Shown: positions 24,833 to 33,660, counted from the first letter of the stretch. The stretch is 41,683 nucleotides of DNA from Alphaproteobacteria bacterium (GCA_016288295.1 JAEEYV010000059.1:1-41683), one strand, 5' to 3'. The notes: a model not told the origin generated them from the letters alone. Numbers and translations: made by a program.

Positions 24833-25786
24833 ATGAAGGCATTCTTTGTTTCGATAGTTGTAGCTGTTTTGGTGGCTGTCGGGGCAATGTTGTATGGCAT
24901 TAATTGTCCTAATAAATTGACCGAAAGCACAAGTATTGTTCTGCAAAAGGGCGAAAGTGTTCGGAGTTTGGCGCAAAATTTGAAAACAGCAGGGGTGATA
25001 AATTCGCCTCTGCTGTTTCGTGTTATAGTTAGGGTGTTGAAAGTTGATAAACGTCTGAAAGCCGGAGAATATATGTTTGCCCCGCGGATAAATATGTTGC
25101 AAGTGGCAGGACAATTGTTACGCGGTGAGGTTTTTTATCGGAGAGTTACTATTCCGGAGGGATTAAGCTCTGCACAAATACGCATAATTTTGGAAAATGA
25201 GCAGTATTTGTCAGGGGATATCGGTGTAGATATGCCTGAAGGTTCAATGTTGCCGGAGACATATACTTTTTCAAGAGGAGACAGTCGCGACAGTATTGTA
25301 TTAAAAGCGCAGAATGATTTGAAAATTCTGGTTGATAAGGTATGGAGCGAAAACAAAAACAATAGCATAAAAGATAAGGAAGAATTGTTGATTTTGGCTT
25401 CTATTGTAGAAAAAGAAACCGGGTTGCCTGAGGAGCGAGCTGATGTGGCGGCTGTTTTTACAAATAGGCTTAAAAGCGGAATGATGTTGCAGACTGATCC
25501 GACGGTGATTTACGCAATTACCAAAGGAGAGGTTGAGCTGGGACGTGCGCTTTTGAAAAAAGATTTAGAATATGACAGCCCCTATAATACTTATAAATAT
25601 TATGGTTTGCCACCGGCACCGATTTGTAACCCCGGAAAAGAGGCAATTGTGGCGGCTGCAAATCCGAGTGAGGCAGATTATTTGTACTTTGTAGCCAGTG
25701 GCAACGGGGGACACCGTTTTGCCAAGACATTGAGTGATCATAATGACAATGTAGCGATGTATCGAAAATTAATGCAAAATAAATAG
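24833..25786 (+). CDS. mltG: Endolytic murein transglycosylase MltG
   Basis: 317 residues. One N-terminal membrane helix (MKAFFVSIVVAVLVAVGAML), a LysM-like region (VLQKGESVRSLAQNLKTAGVI), then the YceG catalytic domain with the catalytic Glu in LASIVEKETG (about 188-197), TNRLKSGMMLQTDPTVIYA and YNTYKYYGLPPAPICNPG. MltG cuts nascent glycan strands and sets their length at the inner membrane. It starts 2 bases after the fabF stop and is cotranscribed. Confidence 0.95.
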   Translation: MKAFFVSIVVAVLVAVGAMLYGINCPNKLTESTSIVLQKGESVRSLAQNLKTAGVINSPLLFRVIVRVLKVDKRLKAGEYMFAPRINMLQVAGQLLRGEVFYRRVTIPEGLSSAQIRIILENEQYLSGDIGVDMPEGSMLPETYTFSRGDSRDSIVLKAQNDLKILVDKVWSENKNNSIKDKEELLILASIVEKETGLPEERADVAAVFTNRLKSGMMLQTDPTVIYAITKGEVELGRALLKKDLEYDSPYNTYKYYGLPPAPICNPGKEAIVAAANPSEADYLYFVASGNGGHRFAKTLSDHNDNVAMYRKLMQNK

Positions 25787-25815
25787 TTGCATTTGGGACA
25801 AAAATATGATACATT
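25787..25815 (+). promoter_or_regulatory. Candidate promoter of the orphan pair 25858/26017
   Basis: TTGCAT at 25787-25792, 17-base spacer, TACATT at 25810-25815. The string TACATTTG also fits the Bacteroidota -7 box TAnnTTTG with a TTG 20 bases upstream, so the promoter type is ambiguous. Confidence 0.4.
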
Positions 25816-25857
25816 TGTGTCAATTAGTTTTATTATTAACAAATTAAAAAGATTATT

Positions 25858-26013
25858 ATGGATAAGAAGGAAAATGCGAATGGACGGAATCGGTGGTTTC
25901 GTTTTCTGGAGGCTTTGAGGAAGCGGGCATTTTGGGTGCGACCTGACGATATCTCGCTTAAGCCTGGCGAGAGGATGGTTTACAATGGTGTTCAAGGTGG
26001 CAAAAGGCGTTGA
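25858..26013 (+). CDS. Very small orphan protein (51 residues)
   Basis: ATG 25858 opens MDKKENANGRNRWFRFLEALRKRAFW and runs to TGA at 26011 (51 residues, strongly basic, aromatic-rich). No Shine-Dalgarno: AT-only GATTATT precedes the ATG. It ends 3 bases before the next ATG, so the pair should be coupled. Base composition is more GC-rich than the surroundings. Reality is supported by its position, promoter-like sequence and coupling, but it is too short to be sure, and no family is recognised. Confidence 0.5.
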   Translation: MDKKENANGRNRWFRFLEALRKRAFWVRPDDISLKPGERMVYNGVQGGKRR

Positions 26014-26016
26014 GGT

Positions 26017-26445
26017 ATGGAGGTCATACTTCGTGTAAAAACGTCCGATGGACGTACGATTGAACTTCGTGGACACATCCATGCATCAGGCGTCATTTTT
26101 GTGGAGCCTCAGGAGAATCCTCAAGAGGTTGCTGTAAATTTGCCAGCAAAGTGTTCTCGCTCCGTTGGAGCTAAAATAGAAGCGCAATTGCCGAATCCTC
26201 CGGCAGGAGTGATCATTGTGGAGTGTTCTCCTGATGATCTTCAGGCTCCAGCTGTGTTTGAAAAGATTCCGGAGATTCCGGAGATTCCGGATTTGTCTGA
26301 ACTTTTTATCACAGCAGGTCGGGAGATGCGACCGCCGGTGCCTCCGTATAGGTACCGAAATGCAAAATGTATTAGGTGCGTGGGCAAACATGTTCGCTAC
26401 CACCGTCGACTGACGCGAGGTCGTGAGAACTATGTAGCGAAATGA
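26017..26445 (+). CDS. Orphan hypothetical protein with basic tail
   Basis: 142 residues starting MEVILRVKTSDGRTIELRGHIHASG. The N-terminal half is beta-rich; a proline-rich repeat follows (EIPEIPEIPDL, about 85-95), then a basic C-terminal tail with two close cysteines (KCIRCVGKHVRYHRRLTRGRE) that could bind nucleic acid or metal. It begins 3 bases after the stop of the 51-residue frame, with GAGG overlapping that stop. GC-richer codon use than mltG or the ybjN-like gene suggests acquisition. A perfect GC-rich hairpin follows. Function unknown. Confidence 0.7.
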   Translation: MEVILRVKTSDGRTIELRGHIHASGVIFVEPQENPQEVAVNLPAKCSRSVGAKIEAQLPNPPAGVIIVECSPDDLQAPAVFEKIPEIPEIPDLSELFITAGREMRPPVPPYRYRNAKCIRCVGKHVRYHRRLTRGRENYVAK

Positions 26446-26474
26446 CAAAGGGAGGGGTAAAACCCTCCCTTTGT
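26445..26474. terminator. Strong bidirectional terminator
   Basis: ACAAAGGGAGGG (26445-26456), loop GTAAAA, CCCTCCCTTTGT (26463-26474). A 12-bp perfect stem between convergent genes. Confidence 0.85.
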
Positions 26475-26477
26475 TGC

Positions 26478-26972
26478 TTATGCTTGTCCGGAAGTTTCCA
26501 TTAATAACGGATAAAGAGCTTGTGCCGGTTCCATACCTTTGGTCAGGACAACTTTGAATACCGGGTACATCCTTTCACATTCTTTGACGGCTATATCAAT
26601 AATTTGGGCAATTTGTTGCTCAAGATGAGTATTTAAGCGGTTGCAAAATATAGAGTGACGATAAATCGGCATTTTTTGCTCGGTCCAATATGAAAAATGA
26701 CCGACCCACATATTGTCATTGATCATAGCTAAGAGCTCAAAGATTTTACTTTTATTTTCAATAGTAGTTTCAATATCCATCAGACAGGAAATGTGCAGGC
26801 ACTGCATGCTTTCTTCAAAAGAAAAGAAAACCAACATGTCGTTCCATTTGCCTTGAATTTCAACGACAATTTCGTTGTTGCTACGACGCTCGCTAGTATA
26901 AGCGTGGGCGTTGAGAAAATTCTCGATTTCATCTATCGGGTTGTATGTCTGAAGATTTTCAGCCAGATTCAT
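26478..26972 (-). CDS. YbjN-domain protein, alphaproteobacterial type
   Basis: 164 residues. The pattern NPIDEIENFLNAHAYTSERR, EIVVEIQGKWNDMLVFFSF, LHISCLMD, LLAMINDNMWVGHFSYW, MPIYRHSIF, and IAVKECERMYPVF matches the YbjN family of alphaproteobacteria, which has a type III secretion chaperone-like fold and no proven function. ATG 26972 follows GGGAGA by about 9 bases; the in-frame TTG just upstream is a weaker choice. It stands alone, convergent with the orphan gene and divergent from lgt. Confidence 0.85.
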   Translation of the reverse strand: MNLAENLQTYNPIDEIENFLNAHAYTSERRSNNEIVVEIQGKWNDMLVFFSFEESMQCLHISCLMDIETTIENKSKIFELLAMINDNMWVGHFSYWTEQKMPIYRHSIFCNRLNTHLEQQIAQIIDIAVKECERMYPVFKVVLTKGMEPAQALYPLLMETSGQA

Positions 26973-27229
26973 CAAAAATTTTCTCCCAAAATTGTGTTTT
27001 TTAAAACAATAAATCTGATGCTTTTATAAATATCATTATCGAGTCGTAATTTACAATCGAGGGATTCGAGTTTTCCACTTTATTCAATTTTTTATTTTTT
27101 ATAAAAATTAAAAAAGCAATAAAAACAGCATATTAATTCTGCTTATGTTGAATAATTTTTTTTGATGTGGATATGTTTTGGAAAATTAATATACTTTTTA
27201 CTAATTATAAAAATTGAAAGGAAATCAAA

Positions 27230-28027
27230 ATGCCTTGTTTAGAATTTCCGGCAATATCACCGGTGATGTTTTCGATCGGAGGATTGGCTATTCGGTGGTA
27301 TTCGATGGCGTATTTGTTGGGCATTATTGCAGCGTGGTTGTTAACGTTGCGAATGATGAAAAAATATGACCTAAAAGTTAATCGTCAACAAATTGAAGAT
27401 GCTGTTTTTTATACCACGTTGGGTATTATTGTCGGTGGACGTTTGGGGTATGTCTTGTTTTATGGTTTTGATTTCTTTTCACATCATCCGCTGAAAATTT
27501 TTGAGTTATGGCATGGGGGAATGTCTTTTCATGGTGGGGCAACAGGAGCCGTGTTGGGACTGCTGTATACAGCATATTCACGCAAAGTTAGTTTTTGGTT
27601 GTTGACTGATTTGGCGGCGTTATTTGCACCGATTGGTATTTTTTTGGGAAGAATTGCCAATTTTATTAATGATGAATTGTGGGGCAGAGTTAGTGATGTG
27701 CCATGGGCGGTTTGTTTTCCGTCAGGAGGATATTTGCCGAGGCATCCTTCACAAATTTATGAGGCTTTGACCGAGGGGTTGGTGATTTTTGTGGTGCTGA
27801 ATTTGTTGTGGCATTGGCGTGCCGTCAGAGAACGTCGAGGATTGATTTCGGCACTGTTCGTACTGATGTATGGGGTATTTAGAATTATAATTGAGTATTT
27901 TCGTCAGCCGGATGAGCAAATAGGTTTTTTGTTCGGAACGGTTACAATGGGACAAATGCTGTCGCTTCCGATAGTGTTGTTGGGCTTGTTTTTAATATGG
28001 CGATTGGCGTTTAAGCCTTTGAAGTAA
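27230..28027 (+). CDS. lgt: Prolipoprotein diacylglyceryl transferase
   Basis: 265 residues with about seven membrane helices. Lgt motifs: RWYSMAYLLG near the N-terminus, GGRLGYVLFY, FELWHGGMSFHGG, the signature GRIANFINDELWGR, and PRHPSQIYEAL. It transfers diacylglycerol to the lipobox Cys of prelipoproteins at the inner membrane, the step needed for the lipoprotein at 12996. AAAGGAAA precedes the ATG. About 200 bases upstream are very AT-rich with no gene. The last 17 bases overlap the end of the convergent GGDEF gene. Confidence 0.96.
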   Translation: MPCLEFPAISPVMFSIGGLAIRWYSMAYLLGIIAAWLLTLRMMKKYDLKVNRQQIEDAVFYTTLGIIVGGRLGYVLFYGFDFFSHHPLKIFELWHGGMSFHGGATGAVLGLLYTAYSRKVSFWLLTDLAALFAPIGIFLGRIANFINDELWGRVSDVPWAVCFPSGGYLPRHPSQIYEALTEGLVIFVVLNLLWHWRAVRERRGLISALFVLMYGVFRIIIEYFRQPDEQIGFLFGTVTMGQMLSLPIVLLGLFLIWRLAFKPLK

Positions 28028-29189
28028 TATTTTGAGTGAATTTGTAGGTTTTTTGCAAGGCACGGTGAGCACGAATAAATACGTCGCTGACGTTCGCATC
28101 ACTGCGTTTTTTGTCAGCAATGCTGCAGGAAACAGTGATTTTGATTGGTTTTTTAATGCGGTTAAGAATAAATTCTGAAGCGGCAATTTGACGACGAATT
28201 TCATCTAAACGCTCATAAGAGGTTCCTTTTTCAGCCTGCGGAAAAATAATTACAAATTCGTCAGGCGTACAGCGAAAAATCATGGCATCTGGTTCAAGTG
28301 AAACGATTTTTTTGCTGACCATGGCCATAATAGTGCTGATGCCCCTTTTATGAAAAGCTTGTAATAAATGACGGTATTCATCTATACAAATAATGCCCAG
28401 GCCGTATTTGAGAGGAAGTTTTTTGGCTTTAACCAAAAAACTATGAGCATTGTTAAGCCCAGTGTCAGGATCTTTGCGTAAAATGAAAAAGATGTGACGA
28501 CAAATAGCTATAAACATTGTGATTGAAGCGGTGGTAAAAAACAAAACCAATGCACTCGGTTGATTGGAAGCGTAAAATCCAATCATTATGTTGACAGTAG
28601 AAAAAGCCATGCTGGTATCAAGAATATGGTCTTTAATGGAGGCGTGTAACAGCATTGTGATAATCATTATGCCAAACAAAACCAAACCAAATATTTGTAA
28701 TCCGCTACCAAAGTTGGTCAATGGGCTGAAGTCTATTTTGATTTTGGCAGAGCTTAAAAATTCTCCCAGTGAAACAGCTGTAAAAACAATAATTAAAAAA
28801 TATACGGTATCAATTGAAAATAAAGGTTTATCAGGCAGAAAATAAAAGAAAATCAGTCCGGCAATCGATAAAAATACTAAATTAGCATAGTCAGGAGTGA
28901 GGTAATAGATGACTCCATGCAAATATTTAAAGTAATTTATCAGCATATAGCTTAAAACAGTTATGATTACAAAAAATATCGGTCGATTGTGATTATAGAA
29001 CATTAATAGGCCAATGCCGGCGAGGTTAATAACGTAAAAAGTTATATGCAATGTATCTTGAACAAAATCCGGCAACGGTGAAAATAACATAAATATGCAA
29101 CAGGTTATCAGCAGTAACCCTGCAGGAAGCCAAGAGTTTTTCATAAGCGGTAAAATTTGCCGCAGGTAATTTGCATACTTTTTTATCAA
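28011..29189 (-). CDS. Membrane protein with a degenerate GGDEF domain
   Basis: 392 residues. The N-terminal 230 residues contain about seven or eight membrane helices (LLLITCCIFMLF, FVIITVLSYML, LIIVFTAVSLGE and others). The C-terminal domain has the GGDEF fold start (RKDPDTGLNNAHSFL) and IICIDEYRHLLQAF, but the signature is RCTPDEFVIIF: both glycines of GGDEF are replaced by Thr-Pro. That probably abolishes diguanylate cyclase activity and leaves a sensor or binding role. Start is TTG 29189, with AAAGGA 6-7 bases upstream; no ATG fits as well. It overlaps the lgt 3' end by 17 bases. Confidence 0.82.
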   Translation of the reverse strand: MIKKYANYLRQILPLMKNSWLPAGLLLITCCIFMLFSPLPDFVQDTLHITFYVINLAGIGLLMFYNHNRPIFFVIITVLSYMLINYFKYLHGVIYYLTPDYANLVFLSIAGLIFFYFLPDKPLFSIDTVYFLIIVFTAVSLGEFLSSAKIKIDFSPLTNFGSGLQIFGLVLFGIMIITMLLHASIKDHILDTSMAFSTVNIMIGFYASNQPSALVLFFTTASITMFIAICRHIFFILRKDPDTGLNNAHSFLVKAKKLPLKYGLGIICIDEYRHLLQAFHKRGISTIMAMVSKKIVSLEPDAMIFRCTPDEFVIIFPQAEKGTSYERLDEIRRQIAASEFILNRIKKPIKITVSCSIADKKRSDANVSDVFIRAHRALQKTYKFTQNITSKA

Positions 29190-29228
29190 ATCCGTTCCTT
29201 TCGAAGCGGAATTGTATCATTGATAAGT

Positions 29229-30314
29229 TTAAATTTTATTTACGCATTTAATAATTGAGCTATCGCCATAAGAATAAAAGCGATATTTTTGTTCAATGGC
29301 GTGTTGATAAGCTTTTTTCATGCGATCAATGCCGGCAATGGCACAGATGAGCATAAATAATGTTGACTTTGGTAAGTGAAAATTGGTGATAATCATATCA
29401 ATCATCTTAAACTTATAGCCGGGAGTTATGAAAATATCAGTTGAGCCGGCAAATGGGTGTAAAATACCTTTGTCGTCGGCGGCACTTTCAAGCAGACGCA
29501 AAGATGTGGTGCCGACGGCAATTATACGGCGACCTTCACGCTTGGCACGGTTGATGATTTCACAGGCCTCGGGAGTTATTTCACCATATTCGGCATGCAT
29601 TTTGTGGTCTTTGGTGTCATCGGTTTTGACCGGCAGAAAAGTTCCGGCACCGACGTGCAGGGTAATAAATACTTTTTCAATGCCCTTTTTATCAAGAGCC
29701 TCAAATACTCTTGGCGTAAAATGCAGACCTGCAGTCGGGGCAGCAACGGCTCCTTCATAATGGGCATAGATGGTCTGATAGTTTTCTTTGTCGTTATATT
29801 TGTCCCAAATGCCGTTAACGGTGGGTTTATCGCGCTTGATGTAGGGCGGAAGCGGCATAAGTCCGTACTTTTGCAAATTGGTGGCTAATATTTCTGCCGG
29901 ACAACCAAAGCGAATTAAAACTCCGTCATCATCTTTTTTTTCAAGTACTTCGGCAAAAAAGTCGCTTTGTTCGGGGGTGATTTGGTCGGTATAAAAATTT
30001 ACTCGGTCGCCGGGGTGCAGGCGCTTGGCGTTTTTGATAAAAGCCCACCAAAAAATGCCATCAAGCGGACGATAAAGAGTGACCTCAACTTTAGCTTCTC
30101 CACGAGCTCCATAGAGGCGGGCAGGAATAACCTTGGTATCGTTAAAAACCAACAAATCGCCTTTTTGCAATAAATCAGGTAAATCATAAAAATGACGATC
30201 AGCAATCTCATTTTCAACGCTTAAGTCAAGCAGACGCGATGTATCGCGAGGACTTGCCGGTTGTGAGGCGATTAAATTGCGGTCCAAAGTAAAATCAAAA
30301 ATATCCACTTGCAT
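29229..30314 (-). CDS. queA: tRNA preQ1 ribosyltransferase-isomerase QueA
   Basis: 361 residues. Start MQVDIFDFTLDRNLIASQPASPRDTSRLL is the family N-terminus; FNDTKVIPARLYG, PPYIKR, YQTIYAHYEGAVAAPTAGLHFT and FITPGYKFKMIDMIITNFHLPKSTL follow, all QueA hallmarks. It uses SAM to turn preQ1 at tRNA position 34 into epoxyqueuosine. AAGGA lies about 10 bases before the ATG. It is followed on the same strand, 39 bases downstream, by the GGDEF gene; cotranscription is likely. Confidence 0.97.
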   Translation of the reverse strand: MQVDIFDFTLDRNLIASQPASPRDTSRLLDLSVENEIADRHFYDLPDLLQKGDLLVFNDTKVIPARLYGARGEAKVEVTLYRPLDGIFWWAFIKNAKRLHPGDRVNFYTDQITPEQSDFFAEVLEKKDDDGVLIRFGCPAEILATNLQKYGLMPLPPYIKRDKPTVNGIWDKYNDKENYQTIYAHYEGAVAAPTAGLHFTPRVFEALDKKGIEKVFITLHVGAGTFLPVKTDDTKDHKMHAEYGEITPEACEIINRAKREGRRIIAVGTTSLRLLESAADDKGILHPFAGSTDIFITPGYKFKMIDMIITNFHLPKSTLFMLICAIAGIDRMKKAYQHAIEQKYRFYSYGDSSIIKCVNKI

Positions 30315-30391
30315 AGTTGTTTTGTCCTTTTCTTTGACGTTGTTATAGTATATAGAATAGATATTTGCAAGAACTATAAAAGGAGATTCAG

Positions 30392-31165
30392 ATGTCTAAA
30401 ATTGTTACTATGATTCCTGTGCGTATGGCTTCAACACGCCTACCCAACAAGCCTTTGCTTGATATAAACGGCAAAAGTCTGTTGCAAAGAGTTTATGAAA
30501 ACGTAAAAAAATATGTGCCGGGAGATGTTTATGTTGCCGCCGGGGATCAGGTAATTGTAGAAGCGTGCGAGAAGTTTGGGGCTAAAGCAATTTTGACCGA
30601 TCCTAAACTGCCGTCGGGTACCGACCGTATTGCCGCGGCACTAAAAGAGATTGACCCGAGCGGTGATAAATATGATATTGTAGTTAATTTCCAAGGTGAT
30701 GCGGTTAATGTTAATCCGGAGATTAATAATCAGCTGATTAAAATTGTTGAAGAAAGCGGTTGTGATATTGCGACAGTCGGTATGGTGTTTAAAACCCAAG
30801 AGGAAATTGACAGCCCGAATAATGTAAAAATTGTTATGGGATTGCGTGATGGCGAGACGGAAGGACGTTGTTTGTATTTTACTCGTGCGGCGGCTCCGTA
30901 TATTCGCAACCCGGAAAAATGCAGTAATCATGATTTTTACCATCATATCGGTATTTATGTTTATAATGCTAAATCATTGCGAAAAATCGTGTCGTTGCCG
31001 GTTGGAGTATTGGAAGCAAGAGAGTCGTTGGAGCAGTTGCGTGCGCTTGAAAATGGCATGGTTATCAGAGCTAAATTGGTCAATAATCTTAAACTTAATC
31101 AGGAAGCTCCGGCTGATATTGATACGTTGGAAGAGTTGGAAGAGGCGAGAAAAACAATTAAGTAA
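30392..31165 (+). CDS. kdsB: 3-deoxy-manno-octulosonate cytidylyltransferase
   Basis: 257 residues. MIPVRMASTRLPNKPLLDINGKSLLQRVYE is the nucleotide-binding start; LPSGTDRIAAAL, VVNFQGDAVNVNPE, HHIGIYVYN and LEQLRALENGMVIRA follow. In most KdsB the string is QGDEPxI; here the Glu-Pro is Ala-Val, a variation worth noting although the Asp is kept. It makes CMP-KDO for the LPS inner core. AGGAG precedes the ATG. It is divergent from queA and convergent with the DNA methyltransferase. Confidence 0.93.
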   Translation: MSKIVTMIPVRMASTRLPNKPLLDINGKSLLQRVYENVKKYVPGDVYVAAGDQVIVEACEKFGAKAILTDPKLPSGTDRIAAALKEIDPSGDKYDIVVNFQGDAVNVNPEINNQLIKIVEESGCDIATVGMVFKTQEEIDSPNNVKIVMGLRDGETEGRCLYFTRAAAPYIRNPEKCSNHDFYHHIGIYVYNAKSLRKIVSLPVGVLEARESLEQLRALENGMVIRAKLVNNLKLNQEAPADIDTLEELEEARKTIK

Positions 31166-31191
31166 ACTCAGGTTCTGCTTTTTTATAAAGC

Positions 31192-32118
31192 TTATTTTTT
31201 GCCAGTTACGGTGTGGCGTTCCCAAAAGATGCCGTCAGAATAGCCTTGGATCTGCTTGTTTTTACGAGCAAGTTCAAGTCGGCGCTCAGCCCAAATACAA
31301 TAATTGGGATTCTGCTCAATACCTACATAGTGCCGTCCAAGTTTTCGGGCGACGACAGAGGTGGTTCCAGAACCCAAAAACGGATCAAAAACGATATCTT
31401 TTTTGTTTGAGCTGGCTAAAACTAATTTGGCAATAAGTTTTTCGGGTTTTTGAGTAGGATGAGCGGTATTTTCGGGCATTGACCAATAAGGAATTGATAT
31501 ATCATCCCAAAAATTGGAGGGGCATGTGTTACGGAAGCGTCCTTCGTTGGTTTGTTCCCAGTCTTTAGGCTTGCCGTCCTGTTTGTAAGGAGCCAAAACC
31601 TTGCGACGAACCTTTACGGCATCAAGGTTGAAAGTGTATTGCTTGTCCATGGTGGCAAACCAAATGTCTTCCATGCCGTTTTTCCAGTTTTGTGTGGCTC
31701 CGCGACCTTTTTCACGCTGCCAAGTAATGCGGTTTTTGATGTTAAAGTAACGAGCCAAAACCGGTCCGATGACCAAACTTGATTTCCAGTCACAGCAGAC
31801 ATAAATGCTGGCATTAGGTTTTAAAAGCGGAATAACTTTTTCTATCCACTCAACGGTATATTTTTCATATTCATCATCGGCTGTTTGAGTAAATTTGTTG
31901 CCGTGAAAATCTTTGCTGAGGTTATATGGCGGATCGACAATCAGAAGGTCAACAAATTGTTGAGGCAGTTTGGACATGACCTTAAGAGAATCTCCAAGTA
32001 TGGTCTTGTCAACAATTGATGACAAGGTGGTCTTGCGAGCTATCTTGATACAGCGTTTGAGATAAGGTTGTCCCTCAAGAAGGCCGATATCTATAGTTTT
32101 GTTTTTTTCAGATTTCAT
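31192..32118 (-). CDS. Orphan DNA methyltransferase (beta class, N6-adenine or N4-cytosine)
   Basis: 308 residues from ATG 32118 (GAGGC about 6 bases upstream); the frame is open far upstream without a ribosome binding site. Motif IV DPPYNL (62-67) comes first and the SAM-binding motif I FDPFLGSGTT (about 249-258) near the C-terminus, with HPTQKPEKL between: the beta arrangement. DPPY allows N6-adenine or N4-cytosine methylation. No restriction gene is adjacent, so it may be a solitary regulatory or protective enzyme. It does not read like canonical CcrM, which has a different middle part and a C-terminal extension. The target site is unknown. Confidence 0.9.
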   Translation of the reverse strand: MKSEKNKTIDIGLLEGQPYLKRCIKIARKTTLSSIVDKTILGDSLKVMSKLPQQFVDLLIVDPPYNLSKDFHGNKFTQTADDEYEKYTVEWIEKVIPLLKPNASIYVCCDWKSSLVIGPVLARYFNIKNRITWQREKGRGATQNWKNGMEDIWFATMDKQYTFNLDAVKVRRKVLAPYKQDGKPKDWEQTNEGRFRNTCPSNFWDDISIPYWSMPENTAHPTQKPEKLIAKLVLASSNKKDIVFDPFLGSGTTSVVARKLGRHYVGIEQNPNYCIWAERRLELARKNKQIQGYSDGIFWERHTVTGKK

Positions 32119-32268
32119 TTTTGCCTCGTTGCTAAATTGATAGCAAAGAAAAGTGTAAAAACCAAGATGTTTTGTATTTTTTGTTGATATCTGTTTCTTG
32201 TTCAAAGATTGAGAATGGCGTTTGCAAAATAAAACAAAAAAGATAATATCGTTCGCCAGAGGTGAAGA

Positions 32269-33651
32269 ATGTATTATAGTTTGTTTGAAATTTTTTCGGT
32301 CGGGATCGGTCCTTCTAGTTCGCATACTGTTGGTCCGATGAGAGCCGCAAAGCGTTATGTTGACAATTTGAGAGCAAGTGGCAAACTTGGCGATGTAGAA
32401 AGTGTAAAAGTATATTTGTACGGTTCTTTGGCATTGACAGGAATCGGACATGGAACCCTAAATGCAGTGGTATACGGGCTGCTCGGGTTGGAAGCACAAG
32501 ATATTGATCTCGGCAAAGACTATATAGGACAAGTAAAAAGCAGTAAGCATTTGAATCTTGGGGGGCAAAAGGATATATATTTTGATTTTGACCATGATAT
32601 TGTGTTGGAAAAGAAAATATTTTTGACCGAGCATGCAAATGGCATGAAATTTTGTGCTTATGATGTGAGTGGTAATGTAGTTCTTGAAGAAACATATTTT
32701 TCGGTCGGAGGAGGAACAATTGCTCGGCAAGACGAAATGAGCAACAGGATAGAACGTCGTCCATATGATGTGCCATATCAATTTAATAATTGCAAAGAAC
32801 TTATTGATATGTGCCGTCGCGATAATTTGACAATTTCGGAATTAGTGTTGAAAAATGAAGAAGAGTTGCGCAAACCCGATGAAGTTGAAAAGGGTATTTT
32901 GCAACTGACAAAAACTATGCAAGAAACAATTATACGTGGAGTTAATACGGAAGGGTTTTTGCCCGGAGGATTGAGGTTGAAGCGCAGAGCTCCCGGTATG
33001 TATGCCGATTTATCAAAAAGTTTTAGTGAGCATAAAGTTGATGGTTTGACTTTAATTGACTGGATAAATATGTGGGCTTTTGCGGTTGCAGAAGAAAATG
33101 CTGCCGGCGGAAAAATTGTTACGGCTCCAACTATGGGGTCAGCAGGGGTTTTGCCGGCCGTGATGAGATATTATCAGCGTTTTGTCGTGGGTAATGATGA
33201 AAATGCCTTAAGAAAAGCAAATATTGTGTTTTTGACGACAGCATCAGCAATTTGCAGTTTGTATAGGACAAATGCATCAATTTCTGGAGCAGAAGTCGGT
33301 TGTCAGGGGGAAATCGGGGTGGCCTGTTCAATGGCCGCCGGAGGTTTGGCCGCGGTCATGGGAGGTAGTTTGCGCCAAATCGAAAATGCCGCAGAAATCG
33401 CAATGGAACATAATCTCGGCTTGACATGTGATCCGGTTATGGGGTTGGTGCAAGTGCCATGTATTGAGCGTAATGCTATGGGTGCAATTAAGGCAATTAA
33501 TGCAGTAAGACTGGCAATGCATAATCATGACGGTGCTCATATTGTAAGTTTGGACAGTATTATAAAAACAATGTATGAAACCGGATTGAACCTAAATGCA
33601 AAATATAAAGAAACATCGTTGGCTGGTTTGGCAAAAAATGTAAGATGTTAG
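32269..33651 (+). CDS. sdaA: L-serine ammonia-lyase, Fe-S dependent
   Basis: 460 residues, the one-chain form with the beta domain (SVGIGPSSSHTVGPMRAAKRY) fused to the catalytic alpha domain. Cysteines for the [4Fe-4S] cluster appear in VGCQGEIGVACSMAAGG and CDPVMGLVQVPCIERNAMG. It converts L-serine to pyruvate and ammonia, feeding fermentation. AGAGGTGA precedes the ATG. It is followed 9 bases later by the permease gene, forming a two- or three-gene unit; it is divergent from the methyltransferase. Confidence 0.96.
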   Translation: MYYSLFEIFSVGIGPSSSHTVGPMRAAKRYVDNLRASGKLGDVESVKVYLYGSLALTGIGHGTLNAVVYGLLGLEAQDIDLGKDYIGQVKSSKHLNLGGQKDIYFDFDHDIVLEKKIFLTEHANGMKFCAYDVSGNVVLEETYFSVGGGTIARQDEMSNRIERRPYDVPYQFNNCKELIDMCRRDNLTISELVLKNEEELRKPDEVEKGILQLTKTMQETIIRGVNTEGFLPGGLRLKRRAPGMYADLSKSFSEHKVDGLTLIDWINMWAFAVAEENAAGGKIVTAPTMGSAGVLPAVMRYYQRFVVGNDENALRKANIVFLTTASAICSLYRTNASISGAEVGCQGEIGVACSMAAGGLAAVMGGSLRQIENAAEIAMEHNLGLTCDPVMGLVQVPCIERNAMGAIKAINAVRLAMHNHDGAHIVSLDSIIKTMYETGLNLNAKYKETSLAGLAKNVRC

Positions 33652-33660
33652 GAAACAGAT

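Noticed and set aside
27037-27081. T-arm-like GGGATTCGAGTTTTCC upstream of lgt
   Set aside because: Only a few pairs form, with no acceptor or CCA; treated as chance in AT-rich DNA.
30831-31436. 201-residue plus-strand frame
   Set aside because: Overlaps the end of kdsB in another frame and the methyltransferase on the other strand; no start signal.
32119-32451. 111-codon upstream extension of the methyltransferase, also opposite sdaA
   Set aside because: No ribosome binding site and it would overlap sdaA; GAGGC before ATG 32118 fits better.
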